64,000 nucleotides of DNA from Sphingobacterium pedocola. GTDB lineage: Bacteria; Bacteroidota; Bacteroidia; Sphingobacteriales; Sphingobacteriaceae. Location: assembly GCF_015209965.1 (NCBI RefSeq), contig NZ_MU158691.1:256041-320040 (forward strand), written 5' to 3'. Positions 8,964 to 18,066 of this stretch are shown here, one piece after another; position 1 is the stretch's first letter; every line of letters starts with the position of its first letter. Position numbers and translations under genes: made by a program. Under the pieces are notes generated by a model that was not told where the DNA came from, ran no database searches, and saw only the letters and a list, made by a program, of their open reading frames with translations.

Positions 8964-9479
8964 ATTTATATAACGATACAGATTCGAGCGCGACTTATGT
9001 TATAAGTTTTGTGCAACATCTTTATCTTTATAGGAACAATTATACTGGTAGTCTCCTGTTTTTAGTTCCATTATCAATTTCAATCCTTCTAAAAATGAAG
9101 GCGATGTATATAATTTTAAGCCGTATTTGCCTACATTTGTTTCCATTACACAGTTATTAATGCTATGTTTATAAATATGTCAAATTTGGATGCAACTTTC
9201 CAGAATCGAGTTAGCTCGATTAGTATTGGGTACGAGTTTGGAGCTCGCTAGTTGTTTTTTATTAAGAATTCGCGGTTTTGGTGGGGATTTTTTTTGACAT
9301 ATGTTTTAGCCCGTTTTGCATTATAACATGCCGTATCGTCGGATTCATTCATACACGATGAGGATATAAATAGAGGTGTTTTTATTAAAATAGTAGAATC
9401 AACAGCTAAAATAGAAGGTATGGAGGGTTGCTTCACTTTTGTAAAAACAAAAAAAGGATTTCAAATCATAATAAATCAA
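8964..9479. other. Intergenic region; one copy of a short dispersed sequence at 9021-9050
   Basis: No gene was found here. Bases 9021-9050 (TTTATCTTTATAGG...TATACTGGTA) recur with two mismatches at 22790-22819 and in part at 50245-50262. The repeat translates as FIFIGTIILV in one frame, so it may be a fragment of a decayed gene. A 62-codon minus-strand frame at 9248-9436 has no recognisable features. Confidence 0.4.
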
Positions 9480-9923
9480 ATGGTCGAATATTGGAAAAAA
9501 TTTCAAAGTAGCAATCCCGAATATCGTAATATCAAGCAACCGCAATCATTCTATTTTTGCGATAACAAAGAAGATGCTGATGCATGTGTTGAATTGGTTG
9601 TTCAGAAAATAAAGCGAGCTACTTCTCCATCTGTCTGGTGGTTTGAAAAAAATAATGAAGAACTTCCACGAGTAGGAGATATAGCAATTGTAACAAATTG
9701 GGAGGGAGAACCTAGAGCAATCATTAAAACAACAAAAGTTGAAATAGTAAAATTCAAGAATATTACACCTGAATACGCTTACACAGAAGGAGAGGGAGAT
9801 AAAAGTTTAGATTATTGGAAAAAAGTACATTTGGATTATTATAAACGTGAAATGGAAGAACTGGGAGAATATCCGAATGAAGAGATGGAAATTGTTTGTG
9901 AATATTTTGAAACGATCTGGTAA
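9480..9923 (+). CDS. ASCH-domain protein
   Basis: The protein has about 147 residues. From MVEYWKKFQ onward it matches the ASCH layout: a helical N-terminus with FYFCDNKEDADACVELV, the SVWWFEKNNEELPRVGD segment, VTNWEGEPRAIIKTT, and the hallmark YAYTEGEGDKSLDYWKKVH followed by VCEYF. ASCH domains are PUA-like and thought to bind RNA or nucleotides. I chose ATG 9480. An upstream ATG at 9420 only adds 20 residues that the family does not have. It stands alone, convergent with the sigma gene, which ends 75 bases away. Confidence 0.85.
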   Translation: MVEYWKKFQSSNPEYRNIKQPQSFYFCDNKEDADACVELVVQKIKRATSPSVWWFEKNNEELPRVGDIAIVTNWEGEPRAIIKTTKVEIVKFKNITPEYAYTEGEGDKSLDYWKKVHLDYYKREMEELGEYPNEEMEIVCEYFETIW

Positions 9924-9997
9924 TATCAACTGGTGAGTTTGTTTTGAAGATCCGCAGAGGAGCAAGTCTGTTTAACATAACAAGAATGCCCGGTACG

Positions 9998-10591
9998 TTA
10001 TAAAAATAGGAAGTAGGATGTGTTTTTCAGGGCCTTTACAAAGCGTTTGCGAATGATCTTGAGTTGATTGTATATGGTATGGGGTGAGGTGGAAAGCGTA
10101 TTCGCTATCTCGGATACGGTTTTATTGCTTTCATAGCGCAACGCATAGACCTGTTTCATACGGGGAGGCAGATCGGAGATTGCCAGATCCAGTAACGATT
10201 CCAATTCCTCATTGTGCGCTTGCCTGAATGCCAGTGACAACTCATCGAGATCTGCAATTTCTTCAGACAGGTTATCCCAGATGGTTACGAAATGCGGTTG
10301 GTGTTTGTTCTTTCGATAATAATTCAATACCCTGTTGATGGCCATTCCATGTAGGTAGGGATAGATTTCTCCCTGGGGCTGGAGGATCTCCCGTTTTTCC
10401 CAAAGCGATAAGAAGATGTCATGGATGAGGTCGGCCACCACCGATTGATCATTAATGCGTTTGCTGATTTCTTTGTACAATCGACGGACATAACGTTGGT
10501 ACATGTGGTCAAATGCATGCGTTTCCCCTCGCTTTAAAGAATCCCAGAGTTCCTTGTCTGTCGTTTGTACCACTTCGCTGCCGAATTGCAT
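9998..10591 (-). CDS. ECF RNA polymerase sigma factor (FecI-like)
   Basis: The protein has 197 residues. Region 2 is seen in HAFDHMYQRYVRRLY and VVADLIHDIFLSLWEKRE, and region 4 in LPPRMKQVYALRYESNKTVSEIANTLSTSPHTIYNQL. This is the Bacteroidetes FecI-like family that works with a FecR anti-sigma and a SusC/TonB receptor. Here it lies downstream of the fecR-susC-susD operon on the same strand, beyond a strong terminator, instead of directly before fecR. The piece of a sigma gene left just upstream of fecR suggests that the original partner was lost. Whether this protein serves that operon is inference. Confidence 0.92.
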   Translation of the reverse strand: MQFGSEVVQTTDKELWDSLKRGETHAFDHMYQRYVRRLYKEISKRINDQSVVADLIHDIFLSLWEKREILQPQGEIYPYLHGMAINRVLNYYRKNKHQPHFVTIWDNLSEEIADLDELSLAFRQAHNEELESLLDLAISDLPPRMKQVYALRYESNKTVSEIANTLSTSPHTIYNQLKIIRKRFVKALKNTSYFLFL

Positions 10592-10630
10592 ATTATACTA
10601 TCAATTGCTTAGGTTGGAGTTCCTAACAGC

Positions 10631-10638
10631 CAAAGTTA
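10631..10638 (-). promoter_or_regulatory. -7 element of the sigma gene promoter
   Basis: Read on the minus strand this is TAACTTTG, a perfect match to TAnnTTTG, 40 bases before the sigma start codon at 10591. No TTG at the expected -33 spacing is visible, so the promoter may need an activator or an alternative sigma factor. Confidence 0.5.
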
Positions 10639-10844
10639 GGGACTTCGGTCTATAGAAATTGTTATGTTTGTGTTAATCCTGTGTGAAGGGGGACATGAGA
10701 CTGAAGAAGCCGTGGATGACAAAAACCAGTAACATGCAACCCAACGCGCCCCAGTTTTGCTGAGCTTTGCAAGGCAACGTTTGATGGTTGCGCGGAAAAT
10801 GCCTGATAACGGCTTCAACTGTGGTGTGGCGAGTTGTTTAATAC

Positions 10845-10876
10845 AAAACCCGAAGACTGTCGGCTTCGGGTTTTGC
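10845..10876 (-). terminator. Rho-independent terminator of the susCD operon
   Basis: A perfect 12-base-pair stem (CAAAACCCGAAG with CTTCGGGTTTTG) and an 8-base loop, with a run of T inside the distal arm on the minus strand. It lies 57 bases after the stop of the propeller gene. The rest of 10592-10932 shows no gene. An 80-codon minus-strand frame there has no family features. Confidence 0.8.
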
Positions 10877-10932
10877 ACCTAGTATATTAGCCGATGTTGC
10901 TACTACAAGCGTAGAGCAGCGAAAATCAGCGA

Positions 10933-13032
10933 TTACATTCCAGTATTTTTAAGATCGAGGACGATAAAATTATTGGCTTCCCTACTTGCTAATAAAAGCA
11001 TATCCCCATCTATCGCTATCCCGTATACCCTACGCAGCAGGGGATCTTGGAAGTAGCGGGCCACGCTTGGGTTGTCTGGTTTGGAAATATCTATTATCGC
11101 TACAGAGTGATTGGAAGAGTTCAAAACAAACGCCTTTTTCTTCCAAATGGCAATCCTGCCCGGTCCCTGCATATCCGTGTCGCTGATATGTGAACGTGCC
11201 TTGGGGTGCAATGGGTCGGAAATGTCAAATGACCAGAAGGTACTGGCATTATATGCTACCACAAAAAGATGGTTTCCATCTATAGCGAGCGCGCAAGTGC
11301 CTCGTAGCAACACGGGGTCATACACCCGATCCGTGATGACAGGATTGTGTTTGTCCCGGATATCTACCGTGATGAGCGATGAGCCGGGGCCGTAGCCCGC
11401 CAAATAAAGCACATTTCCTTTGGTCAGTGCGGCAAAAGCCCCGTCTCCCGTGTGGAATGAACTTAGAATGGCCGGTTTCGCCGGATTATGGATATCCAAT
11501 ATGTAAACCTTGCTTTCCGAGCTATGGGTTACGTAGGCATAGTCCCCATCGATCCATATCTTCCTAAGACGCGTATAATTTGACTGGTAGTGCTCCAAAA
11601 AACTACCTTCACCGCCTACCGTGATGGCCGATAGTTTTACGGGATGATACGGGTCGGAGATGTCATAGGTGCTTATCCGGCAGTTGGTCATCGATAGCAC
11701 ATACAGGTAATGGTCCTTGATGGCGACACTAAAAGCATCAAGAATATCCTGATCCCGTAAGCTGTGGGCCAATACGGGGGTATCCGGATTCCGGTAGTCG
11801 ATAATGGCTACATTGTTTCCATCCCGGCAGGGGATGTACGCAAATTTGTTATGGATCACGATGTCCTCGGGCTCATTGATTTCTTTCACATGGCTAACCA
11901 TGCCCAGGGTAGCTTGCTGTAAGGGGATTTTATGCTTGGCGGCTATTTCTTCCTGTACACCCTGTACCTGTTGGAGGGTATGATGAAGAAAGTCTTTAGC
12001 AAAGGACGAACGCAGTACAAAACCTTTGTTGGTGGCAGACAAGGTAATGACCGAGTCTGTCGTCTCTACCCGTATACCGTGATCCAGCCAATCTCCTTCG
12101 ACCGTGGGCAGGGCGCCGAGGTTCCACCAGCTGCGACCATAGTTTAAGGTGAGGTACACGTTTTTTTCGCTGGTATAGGTGCCATAATACGCAGCACCGT
12201 ATCCGATATTGACGAAGTCATCTGCCGCGCCATCTAATTGACCGGATTTCTCCCATGTGTATCCGAGGTTGCTGCTGCGGTAGATGTAGCCGTCTTGGTC
12301 GGCCTGCAGCAAGCGAGCCATCCCCAAGTATTCCGTGGCGAACAATGCCGCGTCAGTCAGTTTTTCCAACCTGTTCCAGGTCATGCCATCGTCTATGCTC
12401 TTGTACACGGTACCATCCCATCCATTGACGACGATGCCATTCCCTACTTTTTCCAGTCTGTACAACGCGTTCTTGGACACAGCCCCCAGATCTGTCCAGG
12501 TGTCGCCCTTGTCCGTGGAACGGTAGATATGGCCGCCGTCCGAATTGGTGTCGGTGACCAGCAGTGTGCCGTGGGCCGTGTACATGATCGCATAGGCGGC
12601 CGCGTAGTTTTCCGTATTTTTATTGGTCGTCAGCTGTTTCAATAGCTTCCAAGATTGCCCACCATCCAGGGTTCTGTATACCTCTGCCTGACTCGTCAAG
12701 ATATAAAACGCTTGTTTGTCGCCCGTTTCGGCAATGCAGGTGATGTCGTTTTCGGTCGGCTTGGCTAGAAAACGCCAATGTTGCCCTTGGTCGTCACTGA
12801 TGTAAAGCTTGCCTTTTTGTGCACCTCGGGTAGCTAAGGCGATCGTGTGTTCATCCAGTTGCCGTATCGCGTCGATCCTTCCGCCCGGCACCACCTCCTG
12901 TACAGACCAATTTGTGAAGTGGGGCAAGACGCTGTTGGCAATGGACAGACTGTCCATTGCAGTCTGTCCGTAAGTGATCATCAACCAGCAAGTGCCGATG
13001 ATGCTCAATCCTATTTTTCTCATATTCATCAT
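10933..13032 (-). CDS. Double beta-propeller protein (Asp-box and LVIVD repeats), exported
   Basis: The protein has about 699 residues from the ATG at 13032 (an ATG at 13056 would overlap susD by 16 bases). The signal peptide is IGLSIIGTCWLMITYGQ. The first half carries Asp-box/BNR repeats of the SxDxGxTW type: TLDGGQSW, STDKGDTW, SIDDGMTW, SSNLGYTW and LNYGRSW. The second half carries LVIVD-type repeats such as VAIIDYRNPDTPV, ISTYDISDPYHPV, VYILDIHNPAKPA, FWSFDISDPLHPK and VAIIDISKPDNPS. It is the third gene after susC and susD and is probably the surface or periplasmic accessory of that uptake system. The ligand is unknown. Confidence 0.85.
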   Translation of the reverse strand: MMNMRKIGLSIIGTCWLMITYGQTAMDSLSIANSVLPHFTNWSVQEVVPGGRIDAIRQLDEHTIALATRGAQKGKLYISDDQGQHWRFLAKPTENDITCIAETGDKQAFYILTSQAEVYRTLDGGQSWKLLKQLTTNKNTENYAAAYAIMYTAHGTLLVTDTNSDGGHIYRSTDKGDTWTDLGAVSKNALYRLEKVGNGIVVNGWDGTVYKSIDDGMTWNRLEKLTDAALFATEYLGMARLLQADQDGYIYRSSNLGYTWEKSGQLDGAADDFVNIGYGAAYYGTYTSEKNVYLTLNYGRSWWNLGALPTVEGDWLDHGIRVETTDSVITLSATNKGFVLRSSFAKDFLHHTLQQVQGVQEEIAAKHKIPLQQATLGMVSHVKEINEPEDIVIHNKFAYIPCRDGNNVAIIDYRNPDTPVLAHSLRDQDILDAFSVAIKDHYLYVLSMTNCRISTYDISDPYHPVKLSAITVGGEGSFLEHYQSNYTRLRKIWIDGDYAYVTHSSESKVYILDIHNPAKPAILSSFHTGDGAFAALTKGNVLYLAGYGPGSSLITVDIRDKHNPVITDRVYDPVLLRGTCALAIDGNHLFVVAYNASTFWSFDISDPLHPKARSHISDTDMQGPGRIAIWKKKAFVLNSSNHSVAIIDISKPDNPSVARYFQDPLLRRVYGIAIDGDMLLLASREANNFIVLDLKNTGM

Positions 13033-13040
13033 GCTAATTT

Positions 13041-14486
13041 TTATTTTTGCCACCACATTTTACTGTTCATGTTGTCTCCTCCCATACGCTGCGAGGCTTC
13101 CTGGTACTGTTGTTGGTTGAGTGATTGTTCCGATATCGGGTAGGGCAATCTGGATGGTATTTTCCCATCGTTGACATTGGTGGGTCCGGGTACCAGGCGG
13201 GGATGGCCAGTCCTTCTGTATTCACACCATGCTTCGATACCGGTAAAGAACAGGCTAAAGTACTTCTGCAGGTAGATCTTTTCCAATCCTCCGTCATAAG
13301 CGACGCTCGGATGCGCCAGATAGTCCGTCTCAAATGGGGCGCCCCAATAGTCGAATGAGCTTTTGATACCCTCGTCATAGGACTGTTTGGCGTCTCCGGT
13401 ATAAAAGCCCCTGGCAGCAGCTTCGGCCTTCAGGAAAAATACTTCTGCACAAGTCATCCAGATGGCCGGCTCATCATCTGTCTGGAAGCGCGTCCCTAGA
13501 TAGGATTGAAAATTATATCCGCCGTTGTAGTTTGCAGATTCGGTAACGGGGAGCGCATTGGGTAGGCCTACGTATACCGGGAAGGCCGTATTAGCCGATG
13601 CGTTGGTTGGCCGTGCAAATTGGAAAAGTCTGGTATCACCAAATTTAGTCAATGAATCCACGACAAACGCACTTACCGACTTGTACTTAAAGTCAAAATC
13701 ACGGACAAAGCTCGGTGCGAGCGGGAATACGTCGGGAAAGCTGCCCGAGTAGCGGTAGATGAAGTTGTCTCCATTACCTTCCATGACGGGGTACTGCGCC
13801 GGATCAGATAAAATAAGGCCGATCAGCTCGCTGGATTTTGACGTTTGTTTCTCCACAGTTCGCATAAGCATACGGAGAAGTAGACTATTGCCAAATTTTT
13901 TCCATTTCATCATGTCGCCGCCGTAGATGAGGTCTCCCCCGAAATCCAGTGTCGCATTGACATCGATGAGTTGCGTATATTGCAGTATCTCTTCGATCAG
14001 TCCGAGGTAAATGTCTTCCTGCGAATCATACTTCGGGGTGAAGGTATTATCGGTAGCCGCTTTACCCGCCTCGGTGTAAGGTACATGGCCAAAGGTATCG
14101 GTAATCATCGATAGGATGAAGACCCTGATCAAGCCTGAAATTGCCCGGTAGTTGCTGTGTCCCGTGCCGTTCTCGACCATCCTGTTGATGTCATTGAGAT
14201 CCCGCAGTCTGTTGTATAGGTTCCAAAGCTGATTTGAATTAGATGGTTGTAACTTGAATCGCTGTACCTCTGTGAATGTATTGTTCATACAAGTGTATTG
14301 GATCAACTCGTTGTTGATTTCAAAAGCGCTGTGGGTAAGCGTGTTCGAGATGCTGTACATGACTTGCGGTAATACGACACCCGGGTTGACCTTTGACGGG
14401 ACATTGGGGTTTGTATTGTCAATTTTTTGGCACCCCCCGGTGAATAAGAGGATGATCCCGCATATAAAGGCTATTTTAATGTTCAT
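13041..14486 (-). CDS. SusD/RagB-family substrate-binding lipoprotein
   Basis: The protein has 481 residues. The lipoprotein signal is FICGIILLFTGGC, with the lipobox cysteine near residue 19. The body has the alpha-helical SusD-like (SusD-like_2) features: SNQLWNLYNRLRDLNDINRM, AISGLIRVFILSMITDTFGHVPY, PKYDSQEDIYLGLIEEI, and the C-terminal LQKYFSLFFTGIEAWCEYRRTG. Such proteins cap the SusC barrel and capture the substrate on the cell surface. It begins 10 bases after the susC stop, as expected for a SusCD pair. Confidence 0.92.
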   Translation of the reverse strand: MNIKIAFICGIILLFTGGCQKIDNTNPNVPSKVNPGVVLPQVMYSISNTLTHSAFEINNELIQYTCMNNTFTEVQRFKLQPSNSNQLWNLYNRLRDLNDINRMVENGTGHSNYRAISGLIRVFILSMITDTFGHVPYTEAGKAATDNTFTPKYDSQEDIYLGLIEEILQYTQLIDVNATLDFGGDLIYGGDMMKWKKFGNSLLLRMLMRTVEKQTSKSSELIGLILSDPAQYPVMEGNGDNFIYRYSGSFPDVFPLAPSFVRDFDFKYKSVSAFVVDSLTKFGDTRLFQFARPTNASANTAFPVYVGLPNALPVTESANYNGGYNFQSYLGTRFQTDDEPAIWMTCAEVFFLKAEAAARGFYTGDAKQSYDEGIKSSFDYWGAPFETDYLAHPSVAYDGGLEKIYLQKYFSLFFTGIEAWCEYRRTGHPRLVPGPTNVNDGKIPSRLPYPISEQSLNQQQYQEASQRMGGDNMNSKMWWQK

Positions 14487-14496
14487 GTCTTTTTTT

Positions 14497-17400
14497 TTAG
14501 AGTGCTATTTTGATGTCCAGTCCGAAACTCCGTGTCGATGGGATCTGTGCGTTTTCTACGCCAGGTACAATCGTGCCACCGGATACGAATGAGGTTTCGG
14601 GATCGATATGGGGAGCTTTCGAAAATAAAAGCAAGTTTCTGCCTACTAGGTTCAGTTGCACCGATTTGAATGGTGTTTTTTTGACTACTTCGGTAGGCAG
14701 TGTGTAGCCAAGCGTCAATTCACGCAATTTGATGAAGGAAGCGTCGAATGAATTGGATTCCACATTGGGCCGCCGATAATAGCCCCGGTAGTAGGTATAG
14801 GCTGATACCCGCTCGGTATTGGGCGAGTACGTGCCATCGCTATTAAGGACGACGCCGTCTCCAACGATGCCTTCCTCGCGGCCCGGTAGCGTATTAGATA
14901 AACTGCCTGCTTCCGTTCCCGTTACGTGGGTAAAAGAATAGATCGTACCACCCAATCGTCCGTCAAACAGAAAGCCCAAAGACCAGGTTTTGTAGGCTAG
15001 ATTATTCTTTATGCCGGCAATAAGGTCGGGATTATAATTTCCGATCTTCATCGTGTTGCTGGTGAATACGGGTACACCTCCCCGGTATATGATCTGGCCT
15101 GCTTCATTGCGCTGAAGCCCGATGCCATAGATGTCACCCATCCTGCCACCAACGCGAGCTTCCACGGTAGCACCCTGAGCAGACGCCATGATATAACTTT
15201 CCACGCCATCGGCAAGTTCAATTACTTTGCTTCGGTTTGAGGAGGCAGTCAGGGTAATGTCCCAAATGAGCTTGTTTTTGACGGGGGTCACGGTCATCAA
15301 CGCTTCCCACCCGCGGTTGTTTATCTTCCCGGCATTCATGATCTTGTCCGTATACCCAGTGCTGACGGATAGCGGACTGCGCAAGATTTGGTTTTTACTT
15401 TGTGAGGTATACCAGGTAAAATCCACATGCAGCCTGTTGGCAAACATCCTGAATTCGGTGCCCACCTCAAAAGAAGAGGTTATTTCGGGTTTGAGATTGG
15501 TATTGGGCATGGTTGCCGGGAGGCCTACCGCACCAGGCAGCGTGCTGTATTCGTAATAGGCAGCCGTCTGGTAGGGGTCGGTATCACTGCCTACCTGGGC
15601 AAATGAACTCCTTAGTTTCCAGAAGTTCATCCATCGGGATTCGATGCCCAGCATATCCGACAGTATACCACTTGCCGATATCGACGGATAGAAATAGGAG
15701 TTGTTTCCTGCAGGCAGTGTGCTCGACCAGTCGTTTCGTCCGGTCAACTGCACGAATATCTGGTTTTTATAGTCCAGGTCGGCAAAGGCATACAAGCTGT
15801 TGATATTTTTTACTGTGTTTGCCTCGCTTAATGCAGGCCTGTTGCTGGCATTGCCCAAGTTGTATACACCCGGTATGATCAGGCCATTGGCTGTCGCCGT
15901 ATTTTGCCCGGTGTTGATCTGAAGATTGTTTCCCCCGGCATTAGCAGACCAATTGAATCCTCCTATTTCGTTGCCTTGGTACGTGAGTAAGAAATCCGAA
16001 TTGCGCTCAAAGTACATCAGGTCTTGCCGACGGTACAACCCTTTAGTATTGACTGCCGAACTGAAGGGGCGCTGGGAGCTACGCATTTCGCCGGAGTAGT
16101 CGATGCCGGTACGAACCATCGCTTTGAGCTGCGGTAGGATTTGGTAATCTACGGCTGCGTTGCCAAAAAGGCGATTGCGTTTCATCCCGTTTAACTGTTC
16201 ATACATCGTGAAGTACGGATTGTCTCCCCAGGTGAAGTAGTAGTCTTGCTTCACGTCTTCTTGTCCCGGTATCCAATAGTTCCTAAACCAATTGATATCC
16301 GCATTTCGCTCAAACCAAATAAAATTGTAAGTGGGCGATGACCCGCCATATCCGACGATAGGCAAATTGTCGCTATGGCTATTGATGTAGTTCATGTTTG
16401 CCTTTACCGACACCTTGGAAGAGATGTTGACATTGGAGTTCAAATTAAATTGGTTACGTTTTAGCTCGGTATTGGGCATGATCCCCGTTTGGTCGTAGTT
16501 GTTGTAAGAGGCACGAAAGTGACCCAACTCTCCCGATTTGGATACCGATACGCTATTGATAAGCGTCCGGCCCAGTTGGTAGAAATCCCGCACGTTATTC
16601 GGCCGGGCTTGCCAAGGGATCGGAGTCCTATTGCCGTTCTCATCCATAGGTGAGCCAAACTGGATGAAGTGCTGCCCGTCGAAGGGGGCACCCCAGTTAT
16701 GTCCTGAATTGCTGGTATTGGGCCCGTCCGGTCCATCTCCATAGGAATAATAATCCAGCCCGCTACCGGTTCCGCCGCCATAGCTATTTTGGAAGTCTGG
16801 AAGTTTGAGCACTTGATCGAATGCCGTATTAGAATTAACGCTTACACCCATGGCTTTCGAAGAGGATGCGCTTTTTGTTGTGATGATGATTGCGCCATTT
16901 GCAGCCCTGGATCCATATAATGCAGCTGCATTAGCTCCCTTGAGTACGCTAATCGATTCGATATCGTCGGGATTGATTTCGGCGCCTCCGCTTCCATAGT
17001 CCACCGAGAGATCACTGCTACTGCCGGTGCCGATGTTGTTGTTTATTGGTACACCATCAACGACTACCAACGCCGTGTTTCTGTTAATATTCAGCGAGGA
17101 TTCGCCACGCAATACAATGCGTGATGAACTGGCCATACCGCCCGATGTCATAGTCATATTCATACCAGCTACCTTTCCCTGCAGTGCCGTCAATGCATTT
17201 CCACTTTTTGCTGTGTTTATGTCTTCCCCTTTAATCTCTTGGATCGATGTGCCTATCCGTCGCTTTTTGCTCGTCAGTCCCAACGATGTGACGACTACCT
17301 CTTCCAAGGCGTCCATTGTGTTTTTGAGGGTAACATCGACTACCTTGCGTTGATCGCTGCCTGTAACCTTCACGCGGTCGATTTGTTGGATTTCGTACGA

Positions 17401-17931
17401 AATGTAACTGACACGGATGGTGTATGTACCTGGAGCCACCAGTATTTCGTATTCGCCACGACGGTCAGACTGCACGGTTTTTTTTGTCTCCAACACCGTG
17501 ATGGTAGCCCCCTCCAATGGGGTTCCTTTTTCATCGGCGATCTTTCCGGATATACGTGCCGTTTGTTTTGGAGGCGTTACTGCCGTTACAGTTTTATGAT
17601 GCCGTTTGCTGTTATCTTTTTTAATGGTTACGATTTTGTTTGAAATTGTGTAGGTGTACGGCAATCCATGGAAGCATCGAGTCAATACTTGGTTGATATC
17701 TGCATTCTCGATATCCAGGCTGATTACCTTGGCATCGGCAAATAAATTTGCATCGTAGAAGAAATCATAGTTTGCTTGGCGGCGCACATCCTCGAGAATC
17801 TCCTGTATGGATACGTTGTTTTTCTTGATAGACAGGTGTTGCCCATATGTCGCGGCACTCACATGTATCAGGCAAAACAAGGTCAATAGCATCGTTATTT
17901 TCATAACACGCATGATTTGATAAAAATTCAT
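14497..17931 (-). CDS. SusC/RagA-family TonB-dependent outer-membrane receptor with STN domain
   Basis: The protein has 1144 residues. The signal peptide is KITMLLTLFCLIHVSAATYG. An STN (secretin/TonB N-terminal) domain follows (VSIQEILEDVRRQANYDFFY), then a carboxypeptidase-like CNA/CarbD domain (RISGKIADEKGTPLEGATITV), and the plug (ISVLKGANAAALYGSRAANGAIIITT). The C-terminal barrel ends in STRSFGLDIKIAL with a terminal hydrophobic residue. The STN domain is the part that signals to FecR, which fits the fecR gene directly upstream. The substrate cannot be told from the sequence. Confidence 0.95.
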   Translation of the reverse strand: MNFYQIMRVMKITMLLTLFCLIHVSAATYGQHLSIKKNNVSIQEILEDVRRQANYDFFYDANLFADAKVISLDIENADINQVLTRCFHGLPYTYTISNKIVTIKKDNSKRHHKTVTAVTPPKQTARISGKIADEKGTPLEGATITVLETKKTVQSDRRGEYEILVAPGTYTIRVSYISYEIQQIDRVKVTGSDQRKVVDVTLKNTMDALEEVVVTSLGLTSKKRRIGTSIQEIKGEDINTAKSGNALTALQGKVAGMNMTMTSGGMASSSRIVLRGESSLNINRNTALVVVDGVPINNNIGTGSSSDLSVDYGSGGAEINPDDIESISVLKGANAAALYGSRAANGAIIITTKSASSSKAMGVSVNSNTAFDQVLKLPDFQNSYGGGTGSGLDYYSYGDGPDGPNTSNSGHNWGAPFDGQHFIQFGSPMDENGNRTPIPWQARPNNVRDFYQLGRTLINSVSVSKSGELGHFRASYNNYDQTGIMPNTELKRNQFNLNSNVNISSKVSVKANMNYINSHSDNLPIVGYGGSSPTYNFIWFERNADINWFRNYWIPGQEDVKQDYYFTWGDNPYFTMYEQLNGMKRNRLFGNAAVDYQILPQLKAMVRTGIDYSGEMRSSQRPFSSAVNTKGLYRRQDLMYFERNSDFLLTYQGNEIGGFNWSANAGGNNLQINTGQNTATANGLIIPGVYNLGNASNRPALSEANTVKNINSLYAFADLDYKNQIFVQLTGRNDWSSTLPAGNNSYFYPSISASGILSDMLGIESRWMNFWKLRSSFAQVGSDTDPYQTAAYYEYSTLPGAVGLPATMPNTNLKPEITSSFEVGTEFRMFANRLHVDFTWYTSQSKNQILRSPLSVSTGYTDKIMNAGKINNRGWEALMTVTPVKNKLIWDITLTASSNRSKVIELADGVESYIMASAQGATVEARVGGRMGDIYGIGLQRNEAGQIIYRGGVPVFTSNTMKIGNYNPDLIAGIKNNLAYKTWSLGFLFDGRLGGTIYSFTHVTGTEAGSLSNTLPGREEGIVGDGVVLNSDGTYSPNTERVSAYTYYRGYYRRPNVESNSFDASFIKLRELTLGYTLPTEVVKKTPFKSVQLNLVGRNLLLFSKAPHIDPETSFVSGGTIVPGVENAQIPSTRSFGLDIKIAL

Positions 17932-18066
17932 ATTTTTGTTATCGTTAAAAGATTGAAATATTGATTGAACAGTGTTTTAGTAAACTTTTGACACAGTGGC
18001 AGGGGGTGCTCTAACATCCTCTGCTTTTTTAATAAAGTCTACTCATTTGGGTTATCTTTCGTTTTA

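Noticed and set aside
10636..10878. 80-codon minus-strand frame between sigma gene and propeller gene
   Set aside because: It spans the terminator and the sigma promoter, has no family features, and its start lies inside the terminator stem.
12238..12645. 135-codon plus-strand frame
   Set aside because: Shadow of the double-propeller gene on the other strand.
17239..17643. 134-codon plus-strand frame
   Set aside because: Antisense to the N-terminal part of susC, whose domains are clear.
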